This document shows, piece after piece, positions 26,958 through 35,222 of a stretch of 64,000 nucleotides of DNA. How positions within the stretch are numbered: position 1 is the stretch's first letter; each line of letters begins with the position of its first letter. The notes beneath the pieces were generated by a model. That model ran no database searches. It saw only the letters and a program-made list of their open reading frames with translations, and was not told where the DNA came from. The position numbers and the translations under genes are program-made. Origin of the DNA: Albidovulum marisflavi (lineage in GTDB: Bacteria > Pseudomonadota > Alphaproteobacteria > Rhodobacterales > Rhodobacteraceae); NCBI RefSeq assembly GCF_025751435.1, contig NZ_JAOWKY010000001.1:1472001-1536000 (forward strand), read 5' to 3'.

Positions 26958-28313
26958 CTAGCCGTAGACGAGATTTGGCAGGAACGTGATGACCTCTGGG
27001 AAGAACATGCAGATCAGCAGTCCCACGATCTGCAGCAGCAGGAAGGGGATGGCCGAGCGGAAGATGTCGCTCATCGGGATCGAGTCCGGGGCGACGCCGC
27101 GCAGATAGAAAAGCGCGTAGCCGAAGGGCGGCGACAGAAAGCTCATCTGCATGTTCACGAGGTACAGCACACCGAACCACAGAACCAGGTCGTCGGTGTT
27201 GTCGAAACCGAAGGCGGCGGCGCCAAGCGACTTGATGATCGGCACGAAGATCGGCACGCAGAGCAGCAGGATCCCCACCCAGTCCAGGAACATGCCCAGC
27301 ACGATCAGGATGATCTGCATCACGATCAGGATGCCCCAGGGGCCTAGGCCCATGCCCTGCATGGTCTCCTGCACGAACTCCTGCCCGCCTTCCAGCACAT
27401 AGAGCCCGACGAAGATGGTCGCGCCGAACATGATCCAGATGACCATGGCGCTGGCCTTGAGCGTGGTCAGGCAGGCCTCGCGGATGGTGGGCCAGTCAAG
27501 CCGGCGGTGGATGGCCGCGACGATGAAGGCGCCGAAGGTGCCGATGCCTGCGGCCTCGACCGGTGTCGCCACGCCCGAGAAGATCACGCCCAGAACCACG
27601 ACGATCAGGCTGATCGGCGCCGACATCTTGCCGAGCAGGTGCAGCTTTTCCCGCGTGCTGACCCGCTCCTCTATCGGGATCGGCGGGCCGAGGCGCGGGT
27701 TGATGTAGCTGCGGACGGTCACGTAGAGGATGTAGAGCCCCGAAAGCATCAGGCCCGGTATGACGGCGCCGATGAACAGTTCGCCCACCGATTGCTCGGC
27801 GACGACCGCGTAGATGATCGCCAGGATCGACGGCGGGATCAGGATGCCCAGCGTTCCGCCCGCCATGATCGCGCCCATGGCGATCTTGGGGTCGTAGCCG
27901 CGCTTCAGCATGGCCGGCAGGGCGATGATGCCCATGGTCACGACTGCGGCGCCGATCACGCCTACCATCGCCGCAAGGATCGTCGAGGCGATGATCGTGG
28001 CCGACGCCAGCCCGCCCTTCACGCCGCCAAGCACCTTGTAGATCACGTCGAACATGTCGTTGATGATCCCGGCTCGCTCCAGCATGGCGGCCATGAATAT
28101 GAACAACGGGATCGCCGACAGCTGATAGTTCGTCATCAGCGGGAAGATGCGGCTTGGCACGATGTTCAGCGCGCGTGCGTCCCCCAGGATGAACAGGAAG
28201 ACGCAGGCCAGACCGCCGGTGACGAAGGCAAGGGGAAGCCCCGCCATCAGGAGCACCAGCAGCGAGCCGAACATGATGAGCGTGAGCAGCTCGATTGAAA
28301 TGTCCAGTCCCAT
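26958..28313 (-). CDS. TRAP transporter large permease (DctM)
   Basis: 451 residues, hydrophobic throughout with about 12 membrane segments. Family blocks: VTGGLACVFLFILGD, GGTLGILIPPSILAIIYAV and a C-terminal SPPFGYALFYLRGVAPD. It is the main sodium-coupled transport subunit of a TRAP system. It starts 3 bases after the dctQ stop. With a substrate-binding protein resembling 2-oxoacid binders, uptake of keto acids or related carboxylates is plausible. Confidence 0.93.
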   Translation of the reverse strand: MGLDISIELLTLIMFGSLLVLLMAGLPLAFVTGGLACVFLFILGDARALNIVPSRIFPLMTNYQLSAIPLFIFMAAMLERAGIINDMFDVIYKVLGGVKGGLASATIIASTILAAMVGVIGAAVVTMGIIALPAMLKRGYDPKIAMGAIMAGGTLGILIPPSILAIIYAVVAEQSVGELFIGAVIPGLMLSGLYILYVTVRSYINPRLGPPIPIEERVSTREKLHLLGKMSAPISLIVVVLGVIFSGVATPVEAAGIGTFGAFIVAAIHRRLDWPTIREACLTTLKASAMVIWIMFGATIFVGLYVLEGGQEFVQETMQGMGLGPWGILIVMQIILIVLGMFLDWVGILLLCVPIFVPIIKSLGAAAFGFDNTDDLVLWFGVLYLVNMQMSFLSPPFGYALFYLRGVAPDSIPMSDIFRSAIPFLLLQIVGLLICMFFPEVITFLPNLVYG

Positions 28314-28316
28314 GCG

Positions 28317-29642
28317 TCAGGCCCCTTTCGCGATAACGCGGATGTCTTTGGAAAGCTTGGATATGCCTTGCAGGACCAGCAGCGCGCCGCCCACGAACAT
28401 CATCCATTTCATCGGCCAGAGCGGCACTTCCCATTCATTGAAGCTGATTTCGCCCCAGCGGATCGACGGATCGGTCCAGTCGCCCAGCGAGAGGGCCCCC
28501 AGCATCTGCCAAAAGCCGATCTGGCCGCGCGCCCATTCGGACACGACGGAGTTGCCCGAGGGCACCGCGATGGCGTCCATGGCAAAGATGTAGGACGTCA
28601 CCAGAAGCGTTCCGGCGAAGATGAAGAAGAAGATCGAAGTGAAGAGGTCGGTCCAGGCCTTGCGTCGCGGCGACATCGACGCATAGAAGATGTCGACCCG
28701 GACATGGCCTTCGGTCAGCATCGCGTATGCACCGGCGATCAGGTACTGCATGCCGAACATCAGATACATCGATTCATGCGCCCAGCTCGTGGGAGAGTTG
28801 AACACGTAGCGGCTGATGACCTCGAAGTAGTAGACGAAGACAGCGATCACCGCCCAGTAGCTGACGAATTCGCCGGCATGAAGCGACAGCTTGTCGATCC
28901 AGTTTTGCGCCCATTCGTGGTCCGGCTTGCGGGCGTCCGGGTCGATCTGCGCGGCTTTGGCTGCCGTTTCGGCGTCGATGAAGGTTTCCTCTGGCAGTTC
29001 CAGCGCCAGGCTTTCGTTGGCCTTGCGCACAAGGCCAGGGATCAGCAGCGCATCGATCGCCATCAGTGCGAGGATCAGGTAGAACGCATAGCGCGCCGCG
29101 TTGGCCCAGAACGCCCGCTTTTCCGTTGCAGCGTCCGCGACAGGTTGTGCCTGCGACAGGTCGGCCTCGGCCGTGGCAATCCGATCGCGACCAGAGGTCA
29201 TCGCGTCCTCGGCCCGCTTCAGCCGGCGCTCGGCGCTTTTCTTGGCAAAGGACTCCGGCTCGGCCGCCGCCACTTCCGCCCTCAGCGCGTCGATGTCGGC
29301 CTCGGCCGCCTCGATGCGGGGGGCTTCGCGTTCGACCACACGCTCGGCCACCCTGACCAGGTTGATCGCATCCGACAGTTCCGCGCGGGCATCGCGTTCC
29401 GCCGCATTGCTCCAAAGCACGAACAGGAAGATGGGAATGTAGAGAAGCCCCAGCAGGCTTCTCAGATAGAAGCGGTGCAATCCGAGGATCCCGCCCGTCA
29501 CCAGGATCAGATAGGCAAGCGCGGCGCTGTAGCTGGTCTGCTTCGGGCGCGCGCGGCGCGCCAGGATCATTCCCACGACTGGGAATAGCAGCAGCCCGAG
29601 CCAATAAGCCCAATGGGGCAGGGTGAAGTCGATGTTGGGCAT
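28317..29642 (-). CDS. TRAP transporter small permease (DctQ), enlarged with N-terminal TM2-like and coiled-coil region
   Basis: 441 residues, about twice the usual DctQ length. Residues 1-80 hold hydrophobic helices with GGILGLHRFYLRSLLGLLYI, matching the TM2-domain pattern (short loop with HRFY between two helices). Residues about 85-165 are Glu/Ala/Arg-rich and should form a coiled coil. A further membrane helix (about 170-195) leads to the normal four-helix DctQ core (about 255-435) with YFEVISRYVFNSPTSWAHE and LTEGHVRVDIFY. The start at 29642 was preferred to 29687 because it begins the hydrophobic domain. Role of the extra part unknown; it may sense or scaffold. Confidence 0.85.
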   Translation of the reverse strand: MPNIDFTLPHWAYWLGLLLFPVVGMILARRARPKQTSYSAALAYLILVTGGILGLHRFYLRSLLGLLYIPIFLFVLWSNAAERDARAELSDAINLVRVAERVVEREAPRIEAAEADIDALRAEVAAAEPESFAKKSAERRLKRAEDAMTSGRDRIATAEADLSQAQPVADAATEKRAFWANAARYAFYLILALMAIDALLIPGLVRKANESLALELPEETFIDAETAAKAAQIDPDARKPDHEWAQNWIDKLSLHAGEFVSYWAVIAVFVYYFEVISRYVFNSPTSWAHESMYLMFGMQYLIAGAYAMLTEGHVRVDIFYASMSPRRKAWTDLFTSIFFFIFAGTLLVTSYIFAMDAIAVPSGNSVVSEWARGQIGFWQMLGALSLGDWTDPSIRWGEISFNEWEVPLWPMKWMMFVGGALLVLQGISKLSKDIRVIAKGA

Positions 29643-29676
29643 TGCGGTGTCCTGATGATGTGCCGCCTCATGGCGA

Positions 29677-29709
29677 GGCCGGGCCATGGCGATTACGCCA
29701 GGCCCGGCC
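29677..29709 (-). other. Strong intra-operon hairpin between dctP and dctQ
   Basis: A perfect 9-pair stem GGCCGGGCC / GGCCCGGCC encloses a further TGGCG / CGCCA stem and an ATTA loop. It sits just after the dctP stop and has no T-tract. Such hairpins after binding-protein genes typically protect the upstream message from 3' decay, giving more binding protein than permease. That role is inferred. Confidence 0.7.
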
Positions 29710-29723
29710 GATTTGCTTTGCGG

Positions 29724-30824
29724 TCAGAGGTCCAGGGTAAGGCCTTCGATCTGCTCCGGCGTGACGTAGCCAAGCGAGCCTGACATCATGTAGTCCAGTT
29801 GGATCTTGAAGACCCGCGCGGCGTCCTTGTCGCGGTTGGCGTACTTGAACCAGATCGGCACGGCGACTTCGGTCAGAAGCTCGACATCGTCCTGCGTCAA
29901 ACGCGTGATCTCGGTGCCGTCGGCCTCGAACTTGGCCCAGGCTTCCTGGTCGGCCTTCTGGATCGCCGCATGGTGCATGTCCGAATATGCGTGCGTCTCC
30001 AGTTCCACGAACTGCTTCATCTCGGGCGACAGCGCATCCCAGGACGATTGGGACACGGTGATGTCCATGATGTCGACCGGCTGGTAGACCGACATGAAGC
30101 CCGGAGGCCCCATCGAGATGTAGTTCGTCACCTGGCTGAAGCCGAGCGCGTAGTTCACGGCCGGTCCCACGTAGTCGGCCACGTCGATCGTGCCCTTTTC
30201 CAGCGCCGGGAAGATTTCCGATCCCGGAAGAACGGTGGTTTCGGCCCCGATCTCGGTGAAGACCTCGGCGACCATACCGCCGGGAAGGCGCATCTTGCGG
30301 CCCCGGAAGTCGTCGATCGAGCGGATCGGCACCTTGGAGTGGATGATGTTCGGCCCGTGGTGCACCGGTCCCACGAAATACATGCCCTGCGCCGCGTAAA
30401 GTTCGCGCGCGATCTCAAGCCCGCCAAGGCCGTAGTAGAACACGTCGAATTCATGCGGGTTGCGCAGGCCAAGCGGATAGGACGTCAGGAACGTCGCCGC
30501 CGGAATGATGCCCTGAGCGTAGATCGTGAACGGGTTCACCGCATCCAGAACGCCGTTCTTGACGGCATCGTACAGCTGGAAGTCGCCCACGACGTCATTC
30601 GCGCCGAAGGGCTGGAACGCAAGCTCCCCGCCGGTTTTCTCAACGATGGTGGCACACCAGTCCTTGAAGATCTGAAGGCCGGCGCCGCCAGGCCAGGATG
30701 TCTGGATCTTCCATGTCGTGCCGTTTGCTTGCGCCGAAGCGATGTGCGGCGCTGCAAGGGTCGATGCGCCTGCCGCAGCAAAAGCCCTGAGAGCGCCCCT
30801 GCGCGTGGTGGTCTTGGTCGTCAT
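29724..30824 (-). CDS. TRAP transporter substrate-binding protein (DctP), TakP-like
   Basis: 366 residues. A twin-arginine-like start (RRGALRAFAAAGAS) with cleavage near AHIASAQA suggests export, possibly by Tat. The mature protein starts TWKIQTSWPGGAGLQIFKD, and Arg-rich binding blocks RKMRLPGG and a GPAVNYALG-type segment follow. The pattern resembles the 2-oxoacid-binding subgroup exemplified by TakP of Rhodobacter sphaeroides; this is from memory of the family, not a search. AGGAG precedes the ATG. First gene of the dctPQM operon. Confidence 0.9.
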   Translation of the reverse strand: MTTKTTTRRGALRAFAAAGASTLAAPHIASAQANGTTWKIQTSWPGGAGLQIFKDWCATIVEKTGGELAFQPFGANDVVGDFQLYDAVKNGVLDAVNPFTIYAQGIIPAATFLTSYPLGLRNPHEFDVFYYGLGGLEIARELYAAQGMYFVGPVHHGPNIIHSKVPIRSIDDFRGRKMRLPGGMVAEVFTEIGAETTVLPGSEIFPALEKGTIDVADYVGPAVNYALGFSQVTNYISMGPPGFMSVYQPVDIMDITVSQSSWDALSPEMKQFVELETHAYSDMHHAAIQKADQEAWAKFEADGTEITRLTQDDVELLTEVAVPIWFKYANRDKDAARVFKIQLDYMMSGSLGYVTPEQIEGLTLDL

Positions 30825-31136
30825 TCATTCTCCTCCCGATATTGTCTTGCAGGTTTGGGTCTTTCGAAAAGCCTCCAGCTTCTGTTCGCCCGCATATTGG
30901 TAACATTTCTTTACCATCTGTCCACCACTCAAATTCCGAAAAGGGCATCTTTTGCGGTCGGCACGGGCAAGTCGCCTGTGGCGCGCTACGCCATGAGGCG
31001 TTGAGCGACGGTTGCATGATGGCTGCTCAAAGCCGCGCCCTTGTGAAGCGCGTTCGCTTTCCCCGGAGACACTGGGCGTGCCTCCTGCCTGTCAGTCCGT
31101 GACAGCAAGCATGCGGGTTTCAACCGCGCGAAGGCC
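30825..31136. other. Promoter region of the TRAP operon
   Basis: 312 bases between dctP (leftward) and the 3' end of the LuxR-type regulator gene (also leftward). No open frame looks coding. It includes the inverted repeat at 30898 and is the only room for the TRAP promoter. Confidence 0.5.
30898..30916 (-). promoter_or_regulatory. Inverted repeat operator candidate upstream of dctP
   Basis: TGGTAA-N7-TTACCA, a perfect 6-base inverted repeat centred about 83 bases before the dctP start. It is the clearest symmetric site in the 312-base gap and a candidate site for the LuxR-type regulator encoded at 31137-31745. Confidence 0.45.
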
Positions 31137-31745
31137 TTAGAAAGCGAGGATGCCGCGATCCCTGGCGATCATCGCCGCATGCGTCCTGTTGTTCGCTTCA
31201 AGCTTTCGGCAGATGTTCTTGACGTGCGCCTTGATCGTCACTTCCTGAACGCCAAGCTCTTGCGCGATCACCTTGTTGGGTTTGCCGTCGCAGACGCATC
31301 TGAGAACGCTGAGCTCGCGCGGTGAAAACAGGCCGCTCGTGTCCTCGCTTTCACGCGTCATGAACTCGAAAGGGGCATAGATTTCGCCTGTCGCCATGAA
31401 GCGTATGGCCTGGACAAGCGACTTGGCGCTCAGGGTCTTGGGGACGAATCCCGCCGCTCCGGCCGAAATCGCCTGTTCGACGGTCCTGCGCGCCACGTTG
31501 CCCGACATCAGCGCGACCGCGCCGCCAGCATTCGCCTCAAGGACACGCTGCAGCCCCTCAAGGCCGTTTGCTCCGGGCATGTTGTAGTCAAGCAGGATGC
31601 AGTCGAACGCGCCTTCGTTACCGATCAGTTCCAGCGTCGCGTCAAGATTGGCCGCCGACCGGACATCCATGTCGGGATGGGTGGCGATGAATGCCACAAG
31701 TGTTTCCAGCACAAGCGCGTGGTCGTCGGCGACGATGATCTTCAT
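31137..31745 (-). CDS. LuxR/NarL-family response regulator
   Basis: 202 residues: receiver with acidic Asp7-Asp8, phosphoacceptor Asp53 (ILLDYNMPG), then a C-terminal LuxR helix-turn-helix (SPRELSVLRCVCDGKPNKVI, followed by VTIKAHVKNICRKL). It lies between the TRAP operon (same direction) and the divergent exported sulfite-oxidase-fold gene and hybrid kinase. Position makes it the likely output of that kinase and the regulator of dctPQM. Target sites not proven. Confidence 0.9.
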   Translation of the reverse strand: MKIIVADDHALVLETLVAFIATHPDMDVRSAANLDATLELIGNEGAFDCILLDYNMPGANGLEGLQRVLEANAGGAVALMSGNVARRTVEQAISAGAAGFVPKTLSAKSLVQAIRFMATGEIYAPFEFMTRESEDTSGLFSPRELSVLRCVCDGKPNKVIAQELGVQEVTIKAHVKNICRKLEANNRTHAAMIARDRGILAF

Positions 31746-31956
31746 GGATTAGGTTCTTGTTGCTTCAAAGCGCGAAATGTCCAACTTGACGGGTACAATG
31801 AGCCTTTTTCGCGGGCTGGCGCAAGCCGGTCGGCAGGAAATTTGCCAATTCGCCGGGCGGACGGGCTATGCTAAAAAGGTCTTGCGGTTGTCCTGGGAAC
31901 ATGTACCGCGATCTGAAACGATGTGAGTTCTCCAGTCTCGAAGGGAGAAGCCGGAA

Positions 31957-32481
31957 ATGCCCATCGACGTCCCGCGCGTCTTTCTTTGTGTGATTGGCTC
32001 GGGTTTTCTGGGTCTGGCCGCCGCCGCGCAGCAGCCGCTGCCGCTGCCGCCTCCGACGGGTGAGGTCGTGCTGCGGGTTTGCGGTGAGATCGAGGTGCGC
32101 AACGAAGAGGATTGCGCGGTCTTCGACATGGACAGCCTGCGTGCCATCGGGCACGTCCATCTGAAAACCTCGACGATCTGGACCGAAGGTGTCCAGGAAT
32201 TCGAAGGGATCCGCCTGAAGCATCTTCTCGACCGGGTGGGGGTGCAGGGGGAACTCATCTGGGCAAGTGCCGCGAACGACTACGGCGCGGACATTCCGGT
32301 CAGCGATGCGACGGAAGACGGGCCGATCCTTGCCTACATGATGAACGAAGAGCTGATGTCGCTGCGCGAAAAGGGGCCGCTTTGGATCGTGTATCCCTTC
32401 GATGACGACAGCAGCTATCGGACCGATCTGATCTATTCGCGCAGCGTCTGGCAACTTGTCAGCCTGGATATCCGCAACTAG
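31957..32481 (+). CDS. Exported molybdopterin/sulfite-oxidase-fold protein, probable accessory sensor
   Basis: 174 residues with an N-terminal signal peptide (about 1-24, ending AAAA-Q). The rest follows the oxidoreductase molybdopterin-binding fold: VVLRVCGEIEV near the start, IWTEGVQEFEGIRLKHLLDRVGV, then the Tyr/Asp-rich GPLWIVYPFDDD. The cysteine that coordinates molybdenum in sulfite oxidases is not found at its expected place (LKTSTIW here), so catalysis is doubtful. GGGAG precedes the ATG. It sits 35 bases before the hybrid kinase gene in one operon, so a periplasmic signal-binding partner role is inferred. Confidence 0.75.
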   Translation: MPIDVPRVFLCVIGSGFLGLAAAAQQPLPLPPPTGEVVLRVCGEIEVRNEEDCAVFDMDSLRAIGHVHLKTSTIWTEGVQEFEGIRLKHLLDRVGVQGELIWASAANDYGADIPVSDATEDGPILAYMMNEELMSLREKGPLWIVYPFDDDSSYRTDLIYSRSVWQLVSLDIRN

Positions 32482-32516
32482 GCTCGAAGCTTCGGGACCA
32501 TGGGGCGAGGGAGGCT

Positions 32517-35171
32517 ATGGACCGGGCCGCCGTGGACATGAAAAATCTGGTTGTCACTGGCATCTCCAGGGCAGCAACACGCATATTTCGCGTAGGCCTC
32601 GCCTGTTTCACGAATGCGACGTGGTGGGCGGTCCTGGTCTTCATCCTGTGCGGCGTCGGAAGCGCCTTCCTGATCCAGAGCGTCGTGCTGGACCTGGAAG
32701 AGCACCGGTCCGCGGTTGAGGACCGCGTCCTGTGGAACATCTCGCAGGCCGAGGTTGAGCTGACCACCCTGCAGATCGCCATCGCGAACAGTATGGAATC
32801 CCCCGACGCCGCGCAGCTGACAAGGATCAGGCGCTCGTTCGACATCTTCTTCAGCCGTGTCTCGACGATCGAGGAAGGCACCGGGTTCAGCGGCCTGCGG
32901 CAGGAAGAGCGCTTTGCGCGCGGACTTGCGGACGTTCGCATTTACCTGGACGAAGCGGTGACCCTGATCGACTCCCCCGATCCCGTCCTTGCAGCGACAT
33001 TGCCGCAGCTCAAGAAATTGACACAAGCCGCGCGCGGAGCGGTGCGCCAGATGTCGCTGGATACCGTGCGCAACCGCACCTTGTTCGCCGACGGGCTCCG
33101 GGAACAGCTGGTTACGACCCTGCTTCGGCTTGGCGCGCTGGCCGTTCTTCTGATCCTTGCCCTGATGCTCAGCACGCTGTTCGTTCTCCGACTGTCCAAA
33201 AGCGCGGAGTTGCGCGCCCAACGCATCGGCGAGACGAATTCCCGGATCGAGGAAATCCTTTCGCGCACCAACCGCGCCGTCATCACCGTCGACAGCTTCG
33301 GCGCGATCCTCGACTACAACCGGGCTGCCGAAGAGATGTTCGAGCTGCCAAGGGACGGCGTCCTTGGAAAGCTTCTCAAGGACGTGCCGCTGGATCCCGG
33401 CATCAAGAACGCCATCGAACGTCTGATGTCCGGGTCCCGGCACGAGACCGAGATCGCGGAACACCTGGCGGAAAGCATCAAGTACGCAAGCCGAAGCGAC
33501 GGAAGCCAATTCCCGGTCGAGGTGTCGATGTCCGTCATCAACGGCCCCGCTGGCAGAAGCGTGCTGGTGTGGGTCGCGGACATAACCCCAAGGCTTGTTC
33601 GTGAGCAGGAGTTGAACGAAGCCCTTGAACGCGCGGTGGCCGGTGAAACCACCAAGGCGCGGATGCTCAACGTGATGAGCCATGAAATCCGCACGCCGCT
33701 GAATGGCCTGCTTGGTGCGCTGCAGGTGCTTTCCGACACCGAGCTTACGGCGCGTCAGCAAAAGATCGTTCAGGCGATGAACACGTCGAGCGATATCCTG
33801 CTGAGCCATGTGAACTCGGTGCTTGAGATATCCCAGCTTGATGCGGGCAGCATCGAGTCCGCACGCGAGCCCTTCGATCTCAAGGAGGTTGCGGAACAGG
33901 TTGTCGAGAACCAGATTCACGCGGCGCGGCAACGTGGCAACGCGTTGATCGTCGAAGAGGTGGGCGCAAGGTCCACGCCCCTTCTTGGCGACCCCAGGCG
34001 CATTCGCCAGATCCTTATCAATCTGGTCAGCAACGCCAACAAGTTCACGCAGTCTGGTGAAATCAGGATTCGCCTTTGCGAGGACGATGCCCTCGAATTC
34101 GCCCGGATCGAGGTGTGCGACACCGGCATCGGCATCGCCGAGGAAAACCTTGAGCGCATCTTCGAAGATTTCGTCACGATCGACACAAGCTATGAGCGTC
34201 GCGCCGAAGGGACCGGGCTGGGTTTGGGTCTTTGCCGCCGCCTGGCCGAGATGATGGGCGGGACCCTGACGGTCGAAAGCCGGATCGGGGGCGGCAGCGT
34301 GTTCCGGCTGAGCCTGCCGCTGCGCCGAACCGGAGTTGAGGAGCGCGCGGAGGCCGCGGAAGCTCAGATCCGGGCCGGTCAGCCCAACGTCGTGACCGCG
34401 CAGCGAACGCTCAGGATACTCCTGGCCGAGGACAACAGCATCAATCTGGAGATCATGACGGACATGCTGACTGCGGACGGTCACCGGGTCTATTGCGCGC
34501 TTGACGGTGAACAGGCTGTCGCGCGCGCGCAGGCCGAGCCGTTCGACGTCATCCTGATGGATATAAGCATGCCCCGGCAGAACGGCGTGGAGGCCACCCG
34601 GAAGATCCGCGCGGGCACCGGACCCTGCCGCGACGTGCCCATTCTGGCTGTGACTGCGCATGCGCAGAAATCGGAGATCGACAAGTTTCTCATGGCGGGC
34701 ATGACTGGCGCGATCGTGAAGCCGGTTTCCAGGGGGCGGCTGCGGGAAATGCTGGCCGACCCGAGCATTCGAAGCCAGGCGCGCCCGCAGCCGGAGCACG
34801 CGCCGATGGACATGACCACCCTTGGCGACCTGATCGAGGCACTTGGGCGGGAAAAGATCGCAAGGATCCTGGGCGAGGTCGACAATGGCGTCGAAAGCTT
34901 CGCCGAAATGCTGTCGCAGGGGATCCAGGCCGGGACGCGGATGGACAGCCTGCCGATGGAGGCGCACAAGCTTGCCGGTGCGGTTGCGCTTCTGGGCGCG
35001 ACGTCCCTGCGCGAGGATCTTGTCGGGCTGGAACATCTGTTGCGAGAGCCCGGCAGTGCCAGGGATATCCGCGCGCTTGCCCGGGACATGCGCGCCGATT
35101 GGCGGGCGGCGAAGTCGATGATCGAGGATGCGATTTCCGCGACGAACGAAGGGCGGGCAAGAAGCGCCTAG
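32517..35171 (+). CDS. Membrane tripartite hybrid histidine kinase (PAS-HisKA-HATPase-REC-Hpt)
   Basis: 884 residues. Membrane helices at about 36-58 and 203-226 flank a periplasmic domain of about 145 residues. Then PAS (about 245-355), HisKA with His389 in MSHEIRTPLNG, HATPase with NLVSNANKFT, DTGIGIAEENLERIFEDF and GTGLGLGLC, receiver with Asp682 (ILMDISMPRQNG), and Hpt with His817 (EAHKLAGAVALLGA). This is the ArcB/BvgS-type phosphorelay His-Asp-His, which needs a separate regulator: the divergent LuxR-type protein fits. GGGAGG lies just before the ATG. Confidence 0.92.
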   Translation: MDRAAVDMKNLVVTGISRAATRIFRVGLACFTNATWWAVLVFILCGVGSAFLIQSVVLDLEEHRSAVEDRVLWNISQAEVELTTLQIAIANSMESPDAAQLTRIRRSFDIFFSRVSTIEEGTGFSGLRQEERFARGLADVRIYLDEAVTLIDSPDPVLAATLPQLKKLTQAARGAVRQMSLDTVRNRTLFADGLREQLVTTLLRLGALAVLLILALMLSTLFVLRLSKSAELRAQRIGETNSRIEEILSRTNRAVITVDSFGAILDYNRAAEEMFELPRDGVLGKLLKDVPLDPGIKNAIERLMSGSRHETEIAEHLAESIKYASRSDGSQFPVEVSMSVINGPAGRSVLVWVADITPRLVREQELNEALERAVAGETTKARMLNVMSHEIRTPLNGLLGALQVLSDTELTARQQKIVQAMNTSSDILLSHVNSVLEISQLDAGSIESAREPFDLKEVAEQVVENQIHAARQRGNALIVEEVGARSTPLLGDPRRIRQILINLVSNANKFTQSGEIRIRLCEDDALEFARIEVCDTGIGIAEENLERIFEDFVTIDTSYERRAEGTGLGLGLCRRLAEMMGGTLTVESRIGGGSVFRLSLPLRRTGVEERAEAAEAQIRAGQPNVVTAQRTLRILLAEDNSINLEIMTDMLTADGHRVYCALDGEQAVARAQAEPFDVILMDISMPRQNGVEATRKIRAGTGPCRDVPILAVTAHAQKSEIDKFLMAGMTGAIVKPVSRGRLREMLADPSIRSQARPQPEHAPMDMTTLGDLIEALGREKIARILGEVDNGVESFAEMLSQGIQAGTRMDSLPMEAHKLAGAVALLGATSLREDLVGLEHLLREPGSARDIRALARDMRADWRAAKSMIEDAISATNEGRARSA

Positions 35172-35222
35172 CGGGGGCCAGGGCCTTGGCCTGCGGTCGG
35201 GCATCTAGCGGCTATCGCCGTC

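Noticed and set aside
31914-31919. Single TGAAAC upstream of the sulfite-oxidase-fold gene
   Set aside because: No upstream hexamer at 33 or 42 bases, so I do not count it as a regulon member. The same applies to TGAAAC at 41393 before the Lrp gene.
32478-35204. A 908-codon open frame on the minus strand opposite the hybrid kinase
   Set aside because: Its translation is Arg/His/Pro-rich with no family features, while the plus-strand frame encodes a complete kinase. Long antisense frames are expected at this G+C content.
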